Assembly: GCA_900074885.1 (NCBI GenBank)
Contig: FJUW01000036.1
Coordinates: 62,001 to 126,000 of the forward strand
Direction of reading: 5' to 3'
Length of the DNA: 64,000 nt
Origin: Rhynchosporium graminicola
Taxonomy: Eukaryota; Ascomycota; Leotiomycetes; Helotiales; Ploettnerulaceae
The translations under genes and the position numbers were made by a program. The notes under the pieces are model-generated. The model was not told the origin of the DNA. It searched no databases and saw only the letters and a program-made list of their open reading frames with translations. Every line of letters begins with the position of its first letter. Positions within the stretch are counted from its first letter, which is position 1. Shown in pieces: positions 48,284 to 59,535 of the stretch.

Positions 48284-50509
48284 TATGGCGTTTGATTGAC
48301 GTATGGGTTCTCGTAGACTGGGGTAGACTTTGGGTAGGGAAGGTACTGATAAACCGAGTTTGATTGATGATAGTATTTTTGAGGTGTTGATGTTGAAGTT
48401 AGAAGGGCAGGGGAAAGGTCGAGAGAATTGAAGGGGGTATAAGTACATGCCTGCTGTAGGAAGCAGCATTCACAAGCCTTACTGTTCTCGCACAGCATAT
48501 TGATCTCGATCGTGAATAGCTACATTTCACCCAGCTGTTCGGAATCAGTTTCTGGATGTATTCATCGTATACGGAAGTCAATCCGAGCTTTCATGATGCT
48601 CTCTAGCCTGCACTCCCAGGTTGTCCTTCACTACCAAGCAATAAGTCTTGTTGTGACTTGTCTTTTGTGGAGGAGGACGGAAATGAAATTTAACATAGAT
48701 TTTCGTCATGTGACGGTATATTGAATAAAAAACTGTCAATATGGCTTCATATTGATAAAAAGATACTGCGTCACTCATTCCCAGAAAAAACTGGAGTTTC
48801 AAATCTAGTTTTGTGGGTTTAGAAGCAATTTGAACTGTCGAGCTTCTGCCTACAAAAGTCCCACTTCAAAGCACACATTCACCTTCTAGTGTCACAGGAT
48901 ATGCGCTGCGAGCGGACGTCCTAGTGCACCTTCTAGATCTTTAGAAAGCTCTGGATCATCTGATTTTCCTAGAATCAAAACTATACTATCTCAGTGCGAA
49001 TTGGAATCTAACCCCAGTCGTCTTTACAGTAATGGCTACGAAGCTGAACTACACTAAAGTAATCGATCGAACACACCACTCATTACCTCACTAGTCGCGC
49101 GCAGCATCCGAAACCTCTCCCATTTGCGGTCCTATATCTCAGTCACCTACGGCTCGATCTGCTACCTCCCATCGATCAAGCCGAGTGCAATTGGTTGAAA
49201 TGTCGTCCCTCTTCCATCGTCGAGAGCGCTTACCAACAGTGGAAAGTCTTGAAATTCGCATGTCAATACTCCCGATCTTATAAGAGATTTCGAAGTCAAG
49301 AATCAATATGCCGTCCTAGAACATCATCACCCTTGCATTGGGGCATTGTCTATAGCCACCGCGTGCGGATGGTATGGCGCAGAATCTTACACCAAAATGA
49401 AACCATGTCTACAGCTGGAAAACCTTCCGGTCCCCAATTGTCTTATGCGCTCGGAACTTGAAATTTTTGGAAGAGCTTTACTGTGTAATCGGCTCCAGTG
49501 CTTCCAGAGTTGTCTTTTCAAATCGGGTTTGCTTCCACGGCTAATGTTTTCTGCAGCTAAAACTACCCTCGTCCTGTTTCGAAGGATGACTTATCCTTCA
49601 ACCGATATTGTACCACCGAATCTAGACACGGAAGTGTGTGGTCAAGGACCAAAGTCCTCAAAAGATTTTCAACATGCCACGTACTGATTTGTTTCAGATC
49701 AACAAACAGGAAGATGGCGACTCAGCATATGGGACGTGACTTGAATACCGCAGAGAACCACAAGGCTGAAATACGACGAATCGATTATACAGATACAAAA
49801 ACATCGCAGGGCAGTGGATTGCTGGCCGAGAGATGAGGTACAAAGAGATGGGAATATGGAAATGTGACAATCTTTTGTCGGGTCACAAGATTTTCGATGG
49901 CTTTGTTGACGAGGGTGTTTCAGAGTTAGTAAAGAAATAGCTTGAAAATTCGGGTATTTTTCCTCCTCTTAAGCACCCTTCGTGTCACACTTGCTAACCC
50001 TTCTCTTAGGGACCTAGATCAAATTGTAGGACTTCTTGGAGGCCCGAGGAAAGAATGAAATTTGTGATACTGAGATTCATGCTTATTTGCTGGTGTATGA
50101 AATTTTACCTCTGCTTTTGTTTCTATTTGAGGTCGAGAAGAGTTACACGGTATATGTAAGGAGGCCTGAGTAGACAGGTATGACAAGCGTTTGGCATAGG
50201 GAGGATATGATTGCTAGCACATTCAGTACGACACAAAACGAACACTGATTTTGATGAGCCTGGGGGGTTGGGGTTCAAGATCTGCTCTTAACTTTGGCCT
50301 TGAGGATGCAAATCCTTTCCGATCGTGATTTGGCAGCTCAATAGATCACAGTTCCTATCGTTTTTGATATCAAATGTTCATGCGGGAAAATCCGAAACGT
50401 AGAATATAAGGATATTATTATTGTTGTGTGTTGACCAGCAATCTAGGAGGGCACTGACAATCTGCTACTGTAAGCTATCCTTCGCCAAGTGACGAGGAAG
50501 CCAAGGTCT
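48284..50509. other. intergenic region
   Basis: 2.2 kb holding the promoter of the cysteine-rich gene on its left and the terminator of the sugar transporter on its right. Small frames only; nothing recognised. Confidence 0.6.
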
Positions 50510-52565
50510 CTAGAGTGCTCTCTTCTCCTCATCGCTTGTCTCGCGATGCTCGGACGAGCTGACAACTGGCACCTTGTTGTCAAGTCCGTTCTCGACGAGC
50601 AGAGCTCTAGCCTTGTCAGTTGCAACGGTACCGCCGAGAAGAGCATCTTCACCATCGAAGTACTTGACGATCTCCTCGAGTGCGGTGTTCTGGGTCTCGA
50701 TGTAGAAGAAGTAGACAATGGCCAACTCGAATGCGAGCCAGATATCATACACGATGTAGTATTTCCATTTGAGTTTACCGAGAGCGACAGGGTTGACGTA
50801 TGAGTTGAAGAACAAGGAGAGATCGACAGCGAGGAACATGATAGTAAGACCCTGATTTCAGTTAGTGTCAGTTGAGAAAGAAAGGATAAAGTGGACTTGC
50901 CTTAGCACGAATCTGGTACGGTAGAATCTCAACGGCGTAACCAACCAACAGACCAGACCACGCGCAATTGTAAAATACGTAGTAGATAAAGATGAAGGCA
51001 ATCTCCGCGGTAGCAGCTGCCTTAACCTTGGTCTGAGCGTACTGTGCGGCGCAGATGGTCCAGACAACGAACGATCCCAGCTAAGTATCGTGTAAGCATA
51101 TCTCCGTATAAAAGACTCTAATTCTCAAGCCGAGAGAGCAGACTACATACCATACCGCCGGTAGCGAGAAGGAAGAGAGGTCTTCGACCAAATTTGTCAA
51201 TCATAAAACACATGAAGAGAGCAACAGCGAAGTTGACAATCTGTAGGACACCGTTGATTTCGAGTTTTTCCTTCGGGTCGGTAATTCCGATCCCTTCGAG
51301 GACATCACTGATGTAGTATGAGACAAGTCCGTTTCCAGACCATTGAGAGAAAAATCCGAGCGAGATGAGAATGATGAGTCTGTGGCGGTTGCCCTTGGTC
51401 TTGATAAGTTGCATCCATCCGTTTCCTTCAATCTCTTTCTCCAGGGCAATGGTCTCGCGGATTTCGAGGTATTCGATCTGTACTAGCTCATCGTCAACGT
51501 TTCCGTGAGCGTGAGCTTTGGCCAATACGTGAAGAGCTTTCTCGTTGTGCCCTCGTGAAATCAAATAACGAGGGGACTCTGGCACCATCCAGATGGCGAT
51601 CAGTTGAATGATTGAGGGTGCAGCTTGAACTATCGATGGGATTCTCCAAGACCAAGCTGTTGTGATCTTTTCGGTTCCTAAGAGTGTTAGTTGCACCCGA
51701 TTTCACCACATTGCGACGAACATACCAAAGGTCAACCACGCAGCAATGATTGAACCTAGGTACCATGTACTGTTGTAGATTGTTGTGAAGATTGCTCTAT
51801 GTTGGGGATGAACCAACTCGGTGATCAAAAGAGGTGCAGCACCGTGTGCGATCGCAACACCAAATCCGATGAGAAATCGGGCAGCAATGAACATTGCGAT
51901 GTTGCTACCGATTGACTGCAGTACAACACCAATGATCATGATGATACAGCCAGTCATGACACCAGCACGTCTGCCGAGAATGTCTGCGATGTATGGGGTA
52001 ATTGGCAGGGCCAGAATAGAACCAACAGACATGATGGCATCTGATCATCATGTTAGTACAGAACTGTCGAATATCGCTTCTCGGGATCCTGGAAATAATG
52101 CCCAGGAAGCCTCGTGAGATCGCCAGGATTTTGGACATGGACAATACGTACTGAGAAGACCACGAGTAGCTGTGCTGGGATAGTTGAAGGCTGGACAATG
52201 TCAGGATAATTCAGTTGGGGACATGTCATATCTCACATTCTTTCCAGGGAGTCAGGGCCTGGAGACCATTCATCATAGATCCATCGTAGCCTATTTGCCA
52301 ACCATTAGTTGGAGTTCCAGCGTAACAAGTCTCGCCATCTCTTCTCGATAATGGACATAGTGTGAATTTACCATTGGTTGCAGATGTAAGCACAGCAAGC
52401 ATCAACAAGACGTAGAGACCTCTAAGATCCTTCTCTTTGCTGAGAGAGAAATCAGTACTCTGACTGCATGAGCACAGGTTTGGAAAGAACTTACTACCAG
52501 GTGATACGAGGAAACTCCCTCCCACCCACCTCGAAGGTGGCCTTGGAAGGCGTATAGAAAGGCAT
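50510..52565 (-). CDS. MFS sugar transporter (lactose permease/hexose type)
   Basis: Eight exons on the minus strand: 52495-52565, 52372-52439, 52237-52290, 52152-52190, 51726-52040, 51151-51677, 50901-51080 and 50510-50851, giving 531 aa. All joins are in frame. It is a 12-helix major facilitator. Sugar-porter signatures are NGYDGSMMNG in helix 1, ADILGRRAG after helix 2, WRIPSIVQ, PESPRYLISRG before the central loop, and DKFGRRPLF after helix 8. The opening ITWYKEKDLRGLY is typical of fungal lactose/disaccharide permease-like members. Substrate is unknown; the location is probably the plasma membrane. Short exons crowd the 5-prime end. The last intron has a GC donor (AAG|GCAAGT). Confidence 0.93.
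50852..50900 (-). other. GC-AG intron in the sugar transporter gene
   Basis: The minus strand reads AAG|GCAAGT at the donor, exactly the known GC-donor consensus. CACTAACTG serves as branch site and ATCAG is the acceptor. Phase 0 on both sides, joining IRAK to GLTIMF. Confidence 0.85.
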
Positions 52566-55500
52566 CTTGACCGGATTTGTGAAGACAAAGATGTGCTCCG
52601 GAAGAGGAGGGATGCTTTTCGGAGGAGATAAGGCTGGGGAACTCCCCAGGATTTATACATTTAGCTTCCTCATTCCGGACAATCTCCTCCCCAGACTATT
52701 CCATCAAACAGTCACTCCATATGCCCTGTCAGCAGACGGTAGCCAGGACCCTAGATAACCTATTTAGCCGGTGTTACCCACAACGCTTAAAGGCTGGAGT
52801 CTGGGTTGGCTCGGACGTGATTCCGTTGTCCCATTCGCTGTCAGCTGTCGTCGATCGAGCCTCTTCCGGCTGGAACGACGCCACGACCCGGTTAAATACG
52901 ACTATATTCATTTACCTCGCCACGCAGGAATGTCGAAAGCTCTCTCGAGGCTTGAGATTAGTAATTTTGGCATCCCATGGACTCCCCCGCCGAGTCTCCA
53001 ATGTATACCCCAGCCGCCCCAGGTTCTGAATGCGGGTTAGTGACCCATCCCGCTGGTGCGCGTCTGTATGGCAATTTAGCCTGAATAAAGTATCAGATAG
53101 TTCTCCAGGATAGAGGATCCGCTGGGCCAGCGGCGAAGCCATACAACGCGAAAACGTGAGGAAAACTTCGCTGTACTGCCTCACAAGCGAAAATCCTGGC
53201 AAGGAGCTGATGCAGGGCAATTCATCCTGGTTGGACATGCCGCGAGAATCACTGGAATGCATTTCTAGAACCAGCATTTCTCAAGTATATCTCCATTTAT
53301 ACAGTACCTTAGCGCCGCGGGTACCCCAGCTTACTTTAAGCGACGGATAAATAGATCCACGCCTTTGATTGAAACAGTGGATCTACACTGCAGTCTGGCC
53401 GAGGTTCGCCGAATTTCATTAACCCAAAACGAACAGACGACGAACTAAACATCGGACCAAGACTTCCTACATGAAACGAGGCCAGATGCTCTGAAATAGT
53501 ACACACGGCACGGCGGACCTGCAGAGATCACCTCACTCTCTGTATGTGCTGGCTCGCAATCAATCAATAGGTTAGCTACCATCAATTTGATATTAATCAC
53601 AGCTTAGTGATGAAATTTCTTTACACCTTATTATACTTACACTATTTGAAGTCGTCGAACCAACGAATCAATATTGCCCCTAGAAGGGAGAGAGATGTAG
53701 GCACACTGGAGGCACAGACGACGCCTCTCCAGGAATGTTGAATATCACAAGACGGCTAAGGTGCCACTGGCTTCCTGAACAAACCTGACGAGGCCGTGAT
53801 CTGACAGACGAGCAAAGTGACAGACGACCTGCAGAGTATTGACATCGCCTGGTTTAAAATCCAACAATTTATACGAGTGTTACATCACGAGGAAAGTCTG
53901 CGAATCAATTAAATGGCCCTCACGATCATCAACTCGCAAAGCCCTCCTTATGTCGGATGTTTAATACTGATCTCATACCGCTCCCGGCATATGTCAACAC
54001 CCTTGGGCATCTGCAGCATCAATGAGAGGAGACGAGGTGCAGATCATTGAATATTCTCGTATCTCGGCTATCGAGACGAATATCCTGCTCTCCAATGACA
54101 TTCACACCATCAGTTGCAGAGGATTCTCCGAAGACCAGCTTGGGGCCTTCAACAGAATCAGAAAGCATATGACATGTAAAATCATTGATGTGTTCGAATC
54201 TTAGGTGGATGGCTCAGATGCTACTCGTTCAAATGTTGAGTCACTGCAGGAAAGTCTTTCAGGGAAGAATCGTGGAGAGAGCTGCGTTGCGTGCCATGCC
54301 TTGGTCCAGGACACTGACGATAGCAACATACAATATGCACGATATCCTTACTATCTTCGAATCGTTCCATAATAGACTATGCCGGGAAGCCATCCAAAAG
54401 CATCAAAGCAGTTACTTTGGGACGAAACGACATTGGGAGGCTCTTGCAGACACTCCGACATGCTCATACCAGGCTGACCAATTATGGCATCTCGTGTGGC
54501 AACGGTGTGGTGGAAGGCAATACTTTGTTTGCCCTTTGCCACAAAGCCACAATACAAACACCATGAATTAAACCAACAGAATAAGCTCAGAATGGCGAAG
54601 TGCATAGCCTGGTCAAGACTCTTTTTCTGTCATGAAATTTAGCTGCTGTTCAGATAAGGCCAATCATCAAAGGAGATCTGTACGACCCACGTCGAAAAAT
54701 ACTTTTTGCTAGCTAATCTGCGACGGGATTCTACCTCCGTAACTTTCGGAAGGACACTGTTGACACCGTTTCAAGGAGAGTATCCGTATATGGCATCGCG
54801 TGCGATGCGACCCGAGCCTCGTCGAGAGGGAACCTTATACTGATTGCCAATACCGTTGTCATTCATAATCCCCCCTCCCCTCCCTCCTGGTTAAACATTA
54901 AAAATTTCAGTGGTGGTTAGATCGTAAGGTTTAAAGTTCAAACTGGGGGAATAGTACGTAGTGTCAACTTAGAGTGCTGGATCCGCACGCGAAGCTCTGA
55001 AAGGAGCTAAGATGAGTTGCCCTGATTGTCCACGAGTCAAAGTTGGCACTGACCAGGCTGAGCTTGTCAATACTTTCCACAGCTCAAACCACCATTGGAA
55101 ATGCAAGTATCCTGCATAGTGCAGAGGTCAGGGTTCAATCTCACAAAATAATAGATGTTGCTCTGGTAAGCGTGAAGAAATCTGTCATCCGGTTCCTAGC
55201 ACGAAAGGTACATAAATGAGGTACTACTCTCCGGACAAGTTTTCGGTCCGTCAGAGTTTCTACTTTAGAGCAAGTCGTCGATCCGCAAAGTAATCCGGAC
55301 ATGAAGTACTGACGGGTTCCTTGACATTCTCGACAACATCCTCGCGGGCTTCAGCGGTCGTAACAGGATGTTGGCGTAAATTTGACGTAATACTTCCTAT
55401 GAATGGCGACATGACTAGAGATTTGTTCGTGTAGAATATTTCGGCAGGTGTGAACCATTATTGAGGACCTTGGGGTAGGTAGGTGCGTGAGAGTGACGAT

Positions 55501-57320
55501 TCATTCTGCACACATGTAATGCGGTCCTCTTAGGCTCAAGTTCCCCACCTTATACCACACAAGAAGGTCGCTCTGTCTTTGTGATAAACCCCCCCCCTCC
55601 CCCTTCCCTTCCTCCCTGCAGCTGGTAGATTTTATTGGGGAAAATAAGAGAACAGAGCCAACTAGCCATCTTTGAAACAAAAACGTGGTCTCCGAAACAT
55701 TCTCAGTACAAATCGTCAGGATTTTGAACATTGCCGAGTGCCGTGTTCGTACAAATCCTCCGCACGGCGTCTGCAGAACGAATATGCACAGTAGGAAGAG
55801 AATCATGTACTATGCTCAAGCAGTACCAGAAGACCATTACACAATCATGTAAATGCATTTCAAGTGGTGCCTGTCTGATGAAGCTTTCATCTCCTGAGGC
55901 CCTCCAGGGGTTTTCCCGCCCGGGTACTCATCGTGTGAGCAGCTATTACAATATTCGCATGATTCGATGCTTGAATTTATCGTTTCGATCACCGTGTCCG
56001 TCTGATCTTCTCGCAACGCATAGGACACGCAGAATTTGATTCTGGGACCGTCTACTTTTACGAGGGTTTAAGTCCGATTGTCGAGCAGGAAAGAGAATAG
56101 TCTGAGATTTGCGGCTTGCTTTATGATTGTAGTCACTTTCATCCTGAAGTTTTGATCTCGCGCCGTCCAAAATGTAAACAGCCACTTCCAATAAGACAAT
56201 ACCTATGTGTAAACACAACTAGAAACCACATACAATAGAAAGCAAACCAGTGAAGGCCTGCAATTTATATTTTATTTTCCAGAGGCGCTAGCCCCGTTCT
56301 TCTATAGACCAAACACCACTCATCACCATAAAGCGCCTACAGCGTCAATCTCGTCCATTCTCATGTTGGACCTTCCATCACAAGGCTTTGGCATGTTTTC
56401 TTCTTCTGGAAAACCGCTCTCCTTGTAAACGAACATAATTTGGGACGCAGTGGCGAATTAAAGCTGTCATTTCGTATCCAGCAAAGCCCAAACTAGGTAA
56501 TCTCTCATGACTATATCGATAACTACCGTTCGCCGTTTCTTGATATTCTTATTCTTGATGGACCGATGATTCGTTATCAGTGTTGATATGGTGTGGAAAG
56601 GTCTAATTCAAGCGAGCTTCGACGGCGGCAGACCTGGATCATAATCTAATTCGGATTCAGTCAGTACTACTGCCTTCGGTATTTTTCCTATCAAAGCAGT
56701 TCAACTGAAAGTAATTTTAAGCGCGGGGGACGACACTGATCAACATCTGCCAACATCGAAAAGTGTCGATGTTAGCATAAGATGATGCCAAAAGTCTTTT
56801 ATTATGTTGACTTGCTATAGCTAGCAGCGCAAGTGCAAGACTGTTTGCTCCAGCTGTAGCCGGGAGGATGCGTTCAATGAATTTAAATGACCCAGGCTGC
56901 CAAGCTCCTACTTTTCACTTTCGAGAAATTCGAGGCCACTTTACAAGAGCGTTCGAACTGAATTATATCAAAGATTCTCTTCTAAACCGAAGAATCTCGG
57001 CACGCATATCTAGTAAAACATTTGGAACTTGACATCACCTTTTCCTATGGTACAAACAAAGTGATTGTCTGGCACTGCTACTTCAACGGGCTCAATTCTG
57101 TGTGTCGCCAAAAGAATCCATCAGAAGCTGATCCATGTACCAAACGATTTGACAGCTGCTCGGGACCTGCCAGATAGCAATCGCTCCGTCTCAATAAGTT
57201 CAAGGTGCAGTTTGGAGATAGGCAAGCCCAGATTACGAGCATATACCCTGTTTACAGTTGTCACGATTCCATCTGTGATAACTAGTGGTTAATTTCTCTT
57301 ATGAAACTGATACCAAAAAA
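52566..57320. other. intergenic region
   Basis: 4.75 kb. The first kilobase should hold the transporter promoter. Weak plus-strand frames at 54022-54204 and 54185-54571 (128 codons) lie close together but have no domain I know. A C-rich run lies near 55587-55615. No RNA gene seen. Confidence 0.55.
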
Positions 57321-57947
57321 TCAACTCTCCATATTCCTCACATGCCTAACCTCCATTCTCTCATGATACTGTACTATCTCCGCATGAACCGGATACTCCG
57401 TCCTCATACGCTCTGTAAAAGCTTCATGCTCATCCATACTCTCCCAGCCAGTAATCATAACACCTTCGTTCTCTCCTTCTTCACAATACATTCGCCAGCC
57501 GTTGACTACACTCCATGTCCTCTTCCGCTCTCCAACAACACCTCTATGTTTTTGCTCGAACTCTTCACACGCTTCAACATGCTCCGCGCCATCTTTCATA
57601 AACAGTCTCGTGATAGCCATAACCGGCGCATCAAGTGGCAGCGCATCCATCCCATTATCGCCAATCTCCATATGCAGAACCCATCCGAAGTCAGAAAGAG
57701 TTTCCTGAGAGTCTAGGATCTCAGCCTTCTCGGGACTCTGTAGGAACTCGGCATGGCGTGATAGCGATGGCCAACAACCGAGGATATAAATAAGTGTTGG
57801 ATCCTCAAGACATTGGTAGAAGCGCGAATTGGTGTCGTGCACTTTTTCTCTGAGCTGATTTCGGGCTTGGCATAGAGCTGCGAGTAGTAGTGGATCGGAA
57901 AATGATATGTTCGCTTTGACTTTCAGTTGGCAAATTTCGAGAATCAT
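57321..57947 (-). CDS. ABM-like (dimeric alpha/beta barrel) protein, two domains
   Basis: Single exon of 208 aa. The first half (ICQLKVKANISFSDP, then YILGCWPSLSRHAEFLQSPE) and second half (VMAITRLFMKDGAEH, then VMITGWESMDEHEAF) each show the pattern of a ferredoxin-like ABM/EthD domain: a strand, a helix, then a strand leading into W-x-S-x-x-x-H. Two such domains in one chain would form the barrel that single-domain relatives form as dimers. Relatives include monooxygenases and stress-response proteins; no haem or metal ligand can be named here. The protein appears cytosolic, with no signal peptide. Function unknown. Confidence 0.75.
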   Translation of the reverse strand: MILEICQLKVKANISFSDPLLLAALCQARNQLREKVHDTNSRFYQCLEDPTLIYILGCWPSLSRHAEFLQSPEKAEILDSQETLSDFGWVLHMEIGDNGMDALPLDAPVMAITRLFMKDGAEHVEACEEFEQKHRGVVGERKRTWSVVNGWRMYCEEGENEGVMITGWESMDEHEAFTERMRTEYPVHAEIVQYHERMEVRHVRNMES

Positions 57948-59535
57948 AGTGCTGATTGGGCGGGAGGGGTTCGTGGATGTAATGTGGGGGTTGTGGGGTG
58001 TGGGGTGTGCTACTAATAGGTAGGAAATTGGTAAGCAATTGTTGATTTAATTCTTGTAGGCTTGGGTCCGGAGATCAGGGTCCCAGGTCTAAATGTTGAG
58101 ATATAATTGAGATATGATGAGCGTCCAAATAACGTGGGACGACCGAGACTTTACATTATCAGTGCTTATCGAACTCGCTGTTGAAGTGTTGCGGGTCCAC
58201 ATTTTCTCCTGGTTATAATAGATGATGCACATGCAGTTTGAAGAATAATTAGAAAAGATCTCCAGATACGAAGATAACCTGTGGAAAATTTCTCGAATAT
58301 TGAATGCGATAATGTTCAACCATTCCTATCCAAGTCACTAAAAAATGCTATCTTATGTGGTGTGAGGACATCCTTCGCTCACTCGTGACTGGCCGCAGAA
58401 ACAGGGCACTCAAGACTGAGACGTTGGTGGTGCCGAAATATGTTTCGGAAAATTGAAAGATTGGTAAGGGTGATTTCAGTAGTCCATTTGGAGGCTTCAT
58501 ATTATCTGTGAAGGGTTGTTATACTACGTGTTGGCAAGAAGATGGGAGTGGACAAACGTGGTTTTAGGTGCTAGGGAATTGGAGGAAGTTAGGATGTACA
58601 TCAATCGGCGGTAACAGCGACATCATCTTGATGGTACGAGGAACAGCTTCCGTCTACTTAGTAAAGCTTTGACAAGCCTACAAGATTCAAGACTGATCTT
58701 CAGTCTATTTCATCCGCCATGTGGTTTCATTGAGCTATTGCGGAGGTGGCTTCCTTCAAAGACTTAGCTTCGCCTACAAAACAGAATACTGGTACTATCA
58801 ATTCGTCAGAACCTTCTTAGAGCCTTCTCATATGTACCGATCGGTGCCATCTGTAGATATGACATCCTTTGATAGCTGAGGCGTAGGTCAGCGCAGAGGA
58901 TATTCTGGCAAATACTCTTCAGTGTTTTCTTTCGCCAGACCTAAAGAGACCTGGACGTCAGTGCTAACACCAAGCGCAATGAACGACGAATGCGAATCTT
59001 GAACATCGACAGAATCTTCGTCGTCATCTCCCTCATCACCGTCGTCGCCATCGTCACCATCTTTATCATCCGAGTTGGCAGCAGATCCATCAGCCATTTC
59101 ATTGGTATGAGAGATCAACGGCTTACTTCTCAGCTTCGTATATCTCATGTAGCAGGATAGACAGTACAGGCGCAGGTCCAAGGTCTGGATTGGCGGGGGG
59201 GTTGGGGTGATGGATGATCTGAAGGGTAAACCGCCCAGCCGGGGCCATGTGGGCATAGAGACATATACTACATGTGAAGCTACGAAAGTCAGAACACTAA
59301 TCAATCACATCAATCAACTTGCGCAGATGAAAAGAAAACATTCACGAGAAAAAAGCATACGCAATACAGTATAAGAGTGGTCATAAAATTGAGCATCATC
59401 ATAGCAAAATGGACGACTCCTCGCGCCAAGCTATGCCGGGTCCCCTAAAAGCAACTTCCCAAGTCCAGCTTTAGTCCGAACGGCATCAATCGTATAAGAA
59501 GCAGTCATCCACATTACCAAAAAAACTCCAAAATC
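57948..59535. other. intergenic region with one weak frame
   Basis: 1.6 kb between two minus-strand genes. The only candidate is the acidic frame at 58888-59304, listed separately. The rest shows nothing. Confidence 0.5.
58888..59304 (-). CDS. hypothetical protein with Asp/Gly-rich acidic stretch (uncertain)
   Basis: A 138-codon frame; the part from MADGSAANSDDKDG onward holds a strongly acidic Asp/Gly run and then a normal-looking tail ending YLPEYPLR. The upstream half (LRLYCLSCYMRYTK) may be leader or an exon in another phase. No domain is recognised. The Asp/Gly run comes from a GAC/GAT-rich simple repeat, which can create long frames by chance. Confidence 0.3.
   Translation of the reverse strand: MISVLTFVASHVVYVSMPTWPRLGGLPFRSSITPTPPPIQTLDLRLYCLSCYMRYTKLRSKPLISHTNEMADGSAANSDDKDGDDGDDGDEGDDDEDSVDVQDSHSSFIALGVSTDVQVSLGLAKENTEEYLPEYPLR

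Noticed and set aside
54022..54571. Two neighbouring plus-strand frames (60 and 128 codons) that might be exons of one gene
   Set aside because: No recognisable domain, and I found no convincing donor/acceptor pair joining them. Could be an old gene remnant, but unsupported.
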